Of a stretch of DNA of 38,949 nucleotides, positions 13,528 through 23,100 are shown one piece after another (the first letter of the stretch is position 1; each line of letters begins with the position of its first letter). Origin of the DNA: a virus. Made by a program: the position numbers and the translations under genes. Under the pieces are notes generated by a model. That model worked only from the letters and a program-made list of their open reading frames with translations. It was not told the DNA's origin and searched no databases. The DNA is taken from positions 1-38,949 of IMG/VR virus record IMGVR_UViG_3300017963_000460, one strand, 5' to 3'.

Positions 13528-16209
13528 TTAATAGCCCGTGCTTGATGGAGTTGTCGTTGTTATATTAAATAGCGCTGTATTCAAATTGTTAGTTTCTAAA
13601 GCCTGTTGCGTTGTGGTCTGAGAACTCACCATACTCATTGGCAAACTCTTGGAATATAAAATATTAACATTATTCAAATCACCCGAAATAGCTGATTCTC
13701 TAATGTTTTGCTTTGTTGATCGAACCAAATCGTTTATTTTTATCAATGGTGCGCCGCTTCTTACTTCAGGACTACCCAAAACAAATAAACTAGACATTGG
13801 TTCAACGTCTAAAATATCATTTGTTCCTATGGCATCAGAAACTTTAACAAGTTTGCAAACCAAGGCTTGTGATCTTTGTTGAACATCGTTGTATTTCTGC
13901 TCTGTAAGAAGCTTCCAATTTTGCTTTCCCACTCCATTTAAAGAGTCGTAAGAATCCAAGTAGTGTACTCGTGCGACAGAATTGAAGTTTATTGCTTTAG
14001 TAGCAGCGGTTGAAGTTTCCAAGAAATCGCTCTGCTCATTTAACTTTTGAGATGCCGGGGAGCCTTCAAGCATTTCTTTGTTTGTAATCACGGTTGGCTC
14101 GTTGAATAGCGTGATTGTGTTATCAATTATCTTGCTGGCCAAAGAACTGTTAAAAATAGAACTTATTTTTTCAAACTCTATATTGCCTTGCTTGGAGCCA
14201 GACACAGCCTCACTAGGCTTCGTTTCATATACAAATTCAGATGTGGCCGATAAATACTCTTCCGAATCAAGAGTTCTGTAAAGTCTTTTTCTTCTCGCCA
14301 GATTATCTTTCAATGAGATTTGATTTTTTCTAAATCCCACGCCAAGAGAGCTAAAAATATCTCTTTTTTGGTTTTCGTTTGTCAAGCTCTTATTGACTTC
14401 AAAACTTTTTCTGTTGCTAACCTTATTAGAAACAATTGATAAAACGCTATCGTTAGCGATTGACGAGCTAGCAGCACTCACCATCATAGGATTTGGAGTC
14501 ATATTCAATGTTGCAGGAGACAAAAATCCATAAGGGTTAAGTGTAGCAATTTGAGTATTAACAATTTCATACTTAGATACTTCAGTGGATGCTCTCTCGC
14601 CGTAAGCGCCAAATGAAATACTTGGAACCACCTTTGCACTTTCGCCTATTGTCTGATCAACATAATCAAAACCGTAGTTTTTTGTGCCCACAAATTGATA
14701 TATTTCCTTAAATTCTTTCATGGCTCTAAGGAGTCTATCTTTCTTTGAGCGATATATCTTGGAGTCATTTTTGATCTTTGATTCGGACGGAGTATACTGC
14801 GCCACTATGTCCTCCAGTTTGGAGACATAATCTCTCATAATAGATAGAAATAGATACTTATCTGAGTCGTAGTTTGGGTTGAACTGGTTTATGAGAGATA
14901 GTAAGTTTTTTCTCCAGAACAAAGTTGAAAATGTAGAAAACGGTAAATTACCAAATATGCTTCTCACAGAAGCAAGATAATCAACAATTATGTCATCATA
15001 AACATCTGGATCATCAGCAATCTGCTTTACATCGCTGATCATTTTAAGGTTTCGCTTAAGAGGATTTATGGAGTCTATTACTAGTTTGTCCGTGTTATCG
15101 TCCAAAATAATCTCTACCTCATATTCAGCTTGACCTGAATTAATTTCTTCAGTTGTCTCATCTAGGAAGAATATTTCATAATACTCTGCCTGATTCTCAT
15201 TGATATTTCGAACTATTTGACAATTGGAATTTAAACTTGCCACTTTTTTAAAGGGATTAGCTTCTTTTAAGCCACACAACTCACTTGTGCCGGGTGTTAA
15301 TGAATTACCTCTCGCATCTCTACCAACTATTCTCTGGTAAATGATAATATCTTTTATGGATACCGACGCCAACAAAGAAGTTCGATTTTGTATTAGCCCG
15401 CCAAGTTTAGAATTGTTTTTAGTAAAATTAAATAAATTAAACGTAAAAGATCCATTTATTGCACCGGACTTGCCTCTTGATAGAGTTAGCGGAGAAAAAT
15501 AAGACTCTTGCACCGTTGTGAAATCAAAATTCAGTCCTCGTGCTGCCTGAACAACTCTTAAATCTTTCAACCTTACGTTTAATACGCCAGTCCTAGACAA
15601 GTTAGGATGCTGCTGTGCTACGTGAGTGTTGCCGGCCATAATTTGATCGTTTTGGATGTGAGCAGAGCCGGGCCACACAGAATTTATTGAACCATACGAC
15701 TGAATGGTTTCTGCCAGGGAGTACACGTCAGCAGTAACAGGGCTCAAACTATTGTTTAGTATTGTTTCCTTGATAATGTTTCCAATAACAAAGTTGTTTG
15801 ATCTTTCAATAAAAATGCATGCCAAGACATACAAATTTGTAGTTTGCTCTAATTTGAACTCCTTTTGGTGAAAAAAGTTATAAATCTTTCTGCCGCCCTC
15901 GGCGTCTGCTTTGTATTTGAAGTCTTTTTTGCCAACGTTGAAAAAGTATTTGTTTTTCGGGTTTCGCTTTATCGTTTCTATCAATGCGGGCAGATCGGAA
16001 GCTATGGCATCTATTTCTGACTTATCCGAAGAGAAATAAATAAAATTACCAAAAGCCATTTCTCTCTGCTTTTTGCCAGTTTTTACGATTTTCTCATTAG
16101 ATAACCCAACAGTGAGCAGATAATCATTTTCTTTATTGATATCAAAACGAATATCTTGAATTGTGAGAAATGGAAGCCCTCTCTGATAAGGTCCAAGTGA
16201 AACAGTCAT
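13528..16209 (-). CDS. Large structural protein of unknown family (893 aa)
   Basis: No recognised domain. The N-terminal third is beta-rich with a basic stretch (KNKYFFNVGKKDFKYKADAE). The middle (about 400-520) is helical (YDDIIVDYLASVRSIFGNLP, and KKDRLLRAMKEFKEIY). The C-terminal part is Ser/Asn-rich and helical. The start is placed at the ATG at 16209, which shares its A with the upstream TAA stop (TAATG) and has GAGGAG upstream; a TTG two codons earlier is less likely. This makes 893 aa starting MTVSLGPYQRGL. Tight coupling to the 306-aa gene suggests the two products assemble together, perhaps in the baseplate wedge or tail periphery. The function is unproven. Confidence 0.65.
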   Translation of the reverse strand: MTVSLGPYQRGLPFLTIQDIRFDINKENDYLLTVGLSNEKIVKTGKKQREMAFGNFIYFSSDKSEIDAIASDLPALIETIKRNPKNKYFFNVGKKDFKYKADAEGGRKIYNFFHQKEFKLEQTTNLYVLACIFIERSNNFVIGNIIKETILNNSLSPVTADVYSLAETIQSYGSINSVWPGSAHIQNDQIMAGNTHVAQQHPNLSRTGVLNVRLKDLRVVQAARGLNFDFTTVQESYFSPLTLSRGKSGAINGSFTFNLFNFTKNNSKLGGLIQNRTSLLASVSIKDIIIYQRIVGRDARGNSLTPGTSELCGLKEANPFKKVASLNSNCQIVRNINENQAEYYEIFFLDETTEEINSGQAEYEVEIILDDNTDKLVIDSINPLKRNLKMISDVKQIADDPDVYDDIIVDYLASVRSIFGNLPFSTFSTLFWRKNLLSLINQFNPNYDSDKYLFLSIMRDYVSKLEDIVAQYTPSESKIKNDSKIYRSKKDRLLRAMKEFKEIYQFVGTKNYGFDYVDQTIGESAKVVPSISFGAYGERASTEVSKYEIVNTQIATLNPYGFLSPATLNMTPNPMMVSAASSSIANDSVLSIVSNKVSNRKSFEVNKSLTNENQKRDIFSSLGVGFRKNQISLKDNLARRKRLYRTLDSEEYLSATSEFVYETKPSEAVSGSKQGNIEFEKISSIFNSSLASKIIDNTITLFNEPTVITNKEMLEGSPASQKLNEQSDFLETSTAATKAINFNSVARVHYLDSYDSLNGVGKQNWKLLTEQKYNDVQQRSQALVCKLVKVSDAIGTNDILDVEPMSSLFVLGSPEVRSGAPLIKINDLVRSTKQNIRESAISGDLNNVNILYSKSLPMSMVSSQTTTQQALETNNLNTALFNITTTTPSSTGY

Positions 16210-17129
16210 TAGCAAGGCTCCTCATTTTCTGTAGAGTATAGATCTCTATTAAGTTTGATTCTGCTGGCATTCGTAGAGACAGCATTATCGTTAATATCTA
16301 GTTCTCTGATAACCTCTTGTGGAATTTCGTTATCCACCAAAACATTCATCCAATATTCAATGTTACCCTCTGTGGGTGCAATGAATTCGGTATCGCTCTG
16401 CGGGGTAGAGCTTAATTGAACATACTGCCCATCGGAACCAGATAGAAAAACTTCAATTTCAAAGTTTTCTTTTTCAAAAGGCGTATTACTCTCTAAAAGC
16501 TCTATCATTAAATAATTTTCTTTCAAAGCTAAAAAGAAGTTACCCGGAGGGTCACCGAGATATCCAGTAATAGAATCAGATGTTATCTCTCCCTGCTTGA
16601 AAAATGTCTCGTAATCAATTGTTATATTGATTTGTGGGATGGGCTGTATAAAATCATCTTCGTTTAGAAATCTCTGCCCCAAAGATAAGGTAGGGTTAGA
16701 AAGTATTTCCATCTGCCAAGCAGGGGCATTTTGTGTGCTATAAGACGAACGACCGAGCGGGTATGCGTCTAACTTACCTTTATCTCCATAAGTTTGTTCT
16801 TGAAAGATCTCAACGTTATTGGCTGGGTCTGATGTGTGCCCGCCAATCACGGCATTGAAAGAAGAAGAAACATTATCAACAAATCTATTGACTCTTGTTT
16901 CGGCGCCCTCTCTGGTCGGGATAATCTTTATCTTTGGAGTGTCGCTTTGAATTCTGGATTCAGCGAGGTTCTGATCCTCGGTGTATCCAGAGCCACTTAC
17001 ATCATACAGAATATCATCATCAAAGAAGGCATAAAAGGCTGGGTTAAATTGACCGGCAGCTAACTTATCTCTTCCATAGTTTGTAAGCACAACTTCCAAG
17101 ACTTCTTCTTTTTTGTTAAAGAATTCCAT
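16209..17129 (-). CDS. Structural protein with N-terminal 'LTxxGRxxLA' module (306 aa)
   Basis: The N-terminus (VLEVVLTNYGRDKLAAGQF, then AFFDDDILYD) is a paralogue of the module at the start of the 316-aa protein downstream. The remainder is acidic and beta-type, with several possible strand pairs (PQINITIDYETFFKQGEI; FEIEVFLSGSDGQYVQLS) and an acidic tail ending in ENEEPC. It is joined to both neighbours by single-nucleotide stop/start overlaps (TAATG at 17129 and at 16209). It sits directly after the giant gp7-like gene, where T4 has gp8, but I see no sequence reason to call it gp8. A baseplate-wedge role is likely from position. Confidence 0.7.
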   Translation of the reverse strand: MEFFNKKEEVLEVVLTNYGRDKLAAGQFNPAFYAFFDDDILYDVSGSGYTEDQNLAESRIQSDTPKIKIIPTREGAETRVNRFVDNVSSSFNAVIGGHTSDPANNVEIFQEQTYGDKGKLDAYPLGRSSYSTQNAPAWQMEILSNPTLSLGQRFLNEDDFIQPIPQINITIDYETFFKQGEITSDSITGYLGDPPGNFFLALKENYLMIELLESNTPFEKENFEIEVFLSGSDGQYVQLSSTPQSDTEFIAPTEGNIEYWMNVLVDNEIPQEVIRELDINDNAVSTNASRIKLNRDLYSTENEEPC

Positions 17130-20100
17130 TATTCGAGATCCCCGATATCAGGCGTTATTGTATTGTCCGGCAATACATCGCTAGATGCGTACTGCACTGT
17201 TTCGTCAATCTTAACTAGTTCTACGAGCGAGAAGTAATCGTATGGCCAGTTGTAAGAGTATGCCCCTACAGTGTCTGGGAAAGCACTTGTATCCTCTGTG
17301 ACTAGAGACCTTCTGTACTTCTCGAAAGATTTCTTGGCGCGTTTCTTGACCTTGAATACCATCCACTGAATATCTTCTGAGTTGTTGATTAATAGGTCAA
17401 GAACTTGCTTGTCGTCTACAATGACTTCTTTTTGCTCAAACTTTTCATTGATATCGGGTGGTAAGTTCTGCCACATATCAGCAATGTCCTGTTGTGTAAC
17501 CTTTGCAGAGAACTCGAATGTATACATCAGAATTGGATCTACCGTGTCGTTTATTACGAAGTCAAACTTTGGCGGGTACACATACTTCTCAAGACTTCTC
17601 TTAATGTTGTCGTATTCCGAATTGTTTTTGTTAATACCAAAGAACTTTCTTCTGTTATTGACAGTCTTGAATGGAACTGCAACAACTGCCTCTTCAAGAA
17701 GATTCTGCTTCTTCACGGAACCAACTCTGAATATTGCATTTGTAGGCATCCCAACTACGTCTGCTAGTGATTCTCCGCTAGCATCTTCAATAGTTACAAA
17801 GAATCCAGCATCTGATGCTGTTGGAACAGAGCCATATTGATGCCATAGTCCTCTCAAAGAAATCTTATCGGCACTACTTGTTCCAGCGCTCACTGTCGTT
17901 GCTGGTGGAGTCGTAAAGTCAACGCCAGCAAGATTTAGAACAGGAGTTTCAAACTTAGATTGAATTAGCCATCTCTTCTTTTGTGTAACAGTATTATCTG
18001 GAACATCTGTGTAGAAATCCAAAAGATTAAAGCAACTATCCATTTGCATTCTTGGGTCGTGATCTGGCACTGACGCTGTAGAAACGACATAGTCGACTGT
18101 TTGATCTCTAGAGAAACTTAATGTTGTGTTTGCAAATATTTGATCTAACGAAGGCTGACCATTTTCAGATGCTGTATATGTAAACGTGACCTCGCCCCTT
18201 CCGGCATACGCAGGGCTTGTTAGATGTGTGAAACTACCCGAGCGAGCGTTGCCGGTGCCTCGTGGACCTGATGCTAGAGGCCAACCAAATGCAGAAACTC
18301 TTGTATACATATCAAACTTAGCTCTATCGACTTCTGGATCAGCAGCAGCAGACCCGGTGGTAAGAGGGCGATAAAACTTCATTCTCATTTGATACACGTT
18401 GCCACTTACGACGGAAGCAAACTCGTCTTCTCTTCTAGATTTTATTGAAGTTAATCTATCATTGAAGAACTCAACTGTTTCGCACAAGAAGTTATCGATG
18501 GCAAGCTCATAAAGCTTTGTACCTCTCAAATCCGGCGTTAAAGGTCCATCGTTTGGATTGATGCTTGGATGTCCTGCTTGCGATGGAAGCTGGTAGAATT
18601 TATCATACAAGAGACCGCCAGTGATATACTCTGTGTTGAAGTATGCAGATGGCTTATACAGTGCCTCGAAAGGAAGTTTTTGTGGCGTGTAGCCCAATGA
18701 ATCAACCGAGGAAGTTGTTACGTTTAAGAGTTTTTTGAATACTATGTTTCCTTCAGGCAATTCTGTAACACTGCCGGTCTCATATACCGGGCTTAGAGTC
18801 GGATTTGAAGAAGTATTCGTCAAAACCCAGTTGCCAACAGCGATTCCAGATTTGATCGTGTTATACATAATTCCCGGGGCAAAAAGTGGTTGGCTTATTA
18901 TTCTAGAAGCCAATGTGTAATTGTTTGTTTCTGCATTCAACTTATCCGTAAAGTACGATTGTGAAAGTAACGTTGCCAACTCTAGAGTACGCTCAGCAGG
19001 ATAGAATCCCTTGTATGGTAGGAACTTAAGAAGTGCGTTACAACGAAGTGATACTTTATCTCTTTGGATTTTAAGATCTCCCGAACGCTGGCCATTAAGG
19101 TCCTCGTCAACAACGGAGAAGTATTTCAAGAAATCAGAGGTTGAGTAAGTTTTGTAAAAATCTGTCTGAGAGCTGTCACTGATTGCTGCACCAGTTAGAT
19201 TAAAGACATTATCAATATCAGCTAAGAAATCGCCTCCATTATCTTCTACATATGTTTCTATAAGTTCGCTTATTCTAAACTCCGGAACGATAGAGTGGTC
19301 TTTACCTACCAGAGCAATCTTTTCAGCATATGTAGAATAACTTTCATATGGTTTCTTGCCTGATTGTATGCCAGCTTCCCATAGAGCATCGCCAGCATAA
19401 ACCGGTATTGAGGAAGTTGTGCCAGCAAAGACACGTAGTGCATAAGCTGCACCTACGTTGATTCTCGATGCTCCAGCAACACTACCTGAGTAAGAAGTGT
19501 AGAAGTTCATTAGCTCACCAGCACCATCATCGATTCTGACTGATGAAGTGGAGGCAAAGTTTAGGTGCCCATCAAGGGGCCATGTAGAAGCAGTGCCGAA
19601 TCTTAGTCCCTGAGAGTTGGGGTTGCCTCCGTATGTTACAGAGCGTTTTGTTCTATCATCGTCCCAGATATTTGTGATCGAGTAGTTAGTTCTTCTACGA
19701 ACTGTATTAGAAAACGTATTAATATCTGATGGATATAAGTTTTCTGTGTATAGGATCGCCACACTCATGCTACTGCTTAATGTGTAGTCAAGTATGGAGC
19801 GATAAGATTTAAGCCTATCTACGTTGGATTTCAATCCATAGAAGTTGTTTAATTCGTTGTGCGAGAAGTAATCAATTTCGTTTCTGAATGGGACAGAAAC
19901 CTCAATGTTATTTTTGGTCTCCGATTCTTCTGTGTTATCCTCAAAGATAAATGTAATTGGAGAAGAATTCTTTGAATAAGGAGCCTCAAAGAAATCAACA
20001 AAAGAATTTGGTCGTTTAGGAATTACCGCTCCATTGTCGTTTATCAATCTCTTTGGCGGAATAGCGTAACCAATCTTATTCGTTTCTCTTAACTTTCTCG

Positions 20101-23100
20101 CGATCTTGGTCTCGCCAGTGCGGATTTGTTTCCAAGTTGGGTATCCGTATGGACCATTGCGGTTTGTATTGAGAACATTTAGATAATCTTCATCATTATC
20201 AAATGCTGGTGATTCCCAGTAGTCTGCATTGATGTAAGAGGAAATAGCGTTTGCTGATAGCGGGAATCCTACAATGTGAGAAGACGCTGTAACAGGATCT
20301 ATCAACGCAGTTGTTAAGCCTACGAATGTTGTATCTTCATAAGTGCCTGAAACAATAAGTTGACTTAAAACACTTGCGCTAAAGCAAGATGGTCTATCGT
20401 TGCCGTAAATAATCTGACCCTCAGCCAACGATGCAGTCACCCAAGAGTATTGCTGTGTGGAGCGCGGGATAGCGTGCTGAATGAAGAGATTATCGTATAC
20501 GGACGCCGTGATGTATGTTGTTCCAGACAACTCTATTCTGCGGCGCCGGTTTCTGTTTGTCTTGTGCCAAGATGGTGTTGTAACGTATGTTAGCTCTGGA
20601 ACAGAACCATACGCTGCATCAGAACCAAACGGTCCAGCGTGGAGTGAGGTTCTTTGGTTAAGACCACGATTCTTATTAATCTGGTCTACTACTGCAATTG
20701 TATTAGCCTCTACAGGATCCAAAGAGGCAGATTCCTGCTGTCCTCTGGTGATTACACCAAGATTGCGATATGGTGAAGCATTGTAAACTGAAAGTTCTTC
20801 GTGCGCTGGATCTCTATATCCGCGTGACAAAACCTCATATGAACCAGGGGACGAGAACAAATTGACAAATACAGTTTCGTTAGAGTTCGCGCCGGAGCGG
20901 TCTGGCAGTTCATAATCTAAATCACCCCCAACGTTTTCCGTAGAAGAGGTAAGAGGTAGTCTGCCTCTTGTAGCAAGTGTTTCCGGGTTTGGAGCGAAAC
21001 TGAATGTTTGCTCACGGAAAAATAGATCATTTGCAGTTCTGCCAGTAGTCTGAACAACTTGATAGTTCTTTTGATAGTTGCCGATTTGGTTATGAACAAC
21101 TGTCCCTGAAAGGCGCGTTCCAACCGAAGCTGTGGTCATCAAAATGTTCTTGATGTTCACAGGACGCTTTGCTGTTTCGTCGCGGAAGCGCTGTGCCGTA
21201 GGAAGCGCTGGGAGCCATCCTAAAGGCGCGGAGCCAGCCGGTGAGTCAAGGAACGGATAATTTGGCGGAACCACTCCCAGGGCACCAGAGGCGCCAGCAG
21301 GGATATTAGAGCTACTTGGGTTAAGACCAAGAGCTAGGCGGAAACCTTCTGCTCTTGACTCTCTTGTATCATTACCGTCATTGATTTCTGTATGTCGGTA
21401 GTATCTGCCGCCAACAAACTTCTCTGTGAACGGACCCTGTGCAGGAATTACTGTATCAAAAACTAAATCGTGGTGAAGGTTGGTAACCATCGTTCCGGAT
21501 TTGTAGTTCTGTACAACCTTGCTGTTATACCCTGTTGTTACAGATGAGCTATAAAGGCTAAATGGACCATAGCTTTTACCATAGTAGTTTAGATCTTCTG
21601 ACTCAGACTTGTTTATAGAGGGGTTGATCCCGTAAGAAAGTTTCGTTTTTCCTCTAGGGTTTCTAATATCTGTGGTGTTTAAGAGTTCTTCGACATCAAT
21701 ATCGAATGACAACATAATGTTTTTAGGAATATTTGTTGCCGCGATTGTAGGACCGTAAGGCTGCGTTGCTTGGAAAACAAAATTAGGATCATAATTTGAA
21801 TTCTTTGTTACGCCGTCGTAGGGGAAAGAATAATTTGTCTTAAGTTTGGCAGTAGATTTAGTATATCTGTTATACGTTGACTTTACTACTTCAAAAATAC
21901 CCTCTCTATCACCAGTCTTTTCTCTTCTGTATTTTTGCCATGGTCTGTTTTCAGTATCAGAGCCATCCGTAGGAGGAGCCTCATAAGGGCCCAATTCTAT
22001 TTCTGAACTAGCGTTAGTGTCACCACCATAGTTGGATCCCCCGGGCACTTCAGGACCGCCAGGAATTGTCTCTTCAGAAGGCGGAATGGGGGGTATCACA
22101 GTTCCCTCTATATCAGTCGCCCCGACGCGCTCCAAGAATGGGAAGATATTTCTATATTTTGGTCTCTCTAGGACGTGATTCTCAATAACTGTTTTTACGT
22201 TGTCGGAGAAGTCAGCAGAAGCTGGTACCAATTGCCCCAACATAAGTGATAAGGAAGAATCAAACCACTTGTAGAACTCGTAGAACTTATCGAAATCTAG
22301 TTCGTCATTGCCGACCTTCTCAAAGAATTTCTGGCGCATGAACTTCATTTGTTTGTATTCAGGTCGCCAGCGTTCTACAGGATCACCTATAAGGTTGTGT
22401 AGATCCTTTAAGGTAGCAAAATAATTGATCATCTCTTCTGAGATGGTCTGATACATACTCTTCTCGAACGCAAAGAAGTAATTTATTGGGCGTGTCTCGG
22501 TCGTAAATACATCTTGATCTTCCGTGGACAAAACCCTAACCATATCTTCTGCTTGGATATTTTCGGGAAGATTCAACTTTGAAGAAACAACAAAATCTTT
22601 ATCAATGGCATTTGTAGAAGATGCTTGGAAGAAGTCTCCTCTAGCAGTGTACTGCTTGTTTAGGATGTTTCCTAGATCTCCAAATCTTGTTAATGCAGCA
22701 GAACCAGAGCTTATATCATCAACAACAAACTGTCCGCTAGCGTTGGAGCCTGTATTGTTCAAAAACTCCCAGTTAAACACTAGGGTGTCAAGTTTTGTTA
22801 TATCTCCGTAAGACGCAGTTGTATCAAATGGGTAAGCATAAAGATGCGGCTGTGCAGCGCCATGATTTTCAGTATCAAGTAAGTGTCCTGTTAAGGCTCC
22901 ATCTTCAATGTAATCTAGCCAGTAACGACAAGCATTTACCTTAACGTCTGATGTCTGAAGCAAGGTGCCCGTAAAGTTAGTTCTGTGCGCGCCAACAAAT
23001 ACTCTCTTGCTGCCAGTCACAAAGCCAGCGGGAGGGTTCGTTATGGTGCCAGATACTGTGAACTCCTGCAGAACCTCCCCAGCTTCTACTTGGACACCGT

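Noticed and set aside
16209-17129. 306-aa protein as T4 gp8
   Set aside because: Its position after the gp7-like gene fits, but its N-terminal module is shared with another protein and no gp8 signature was seen.
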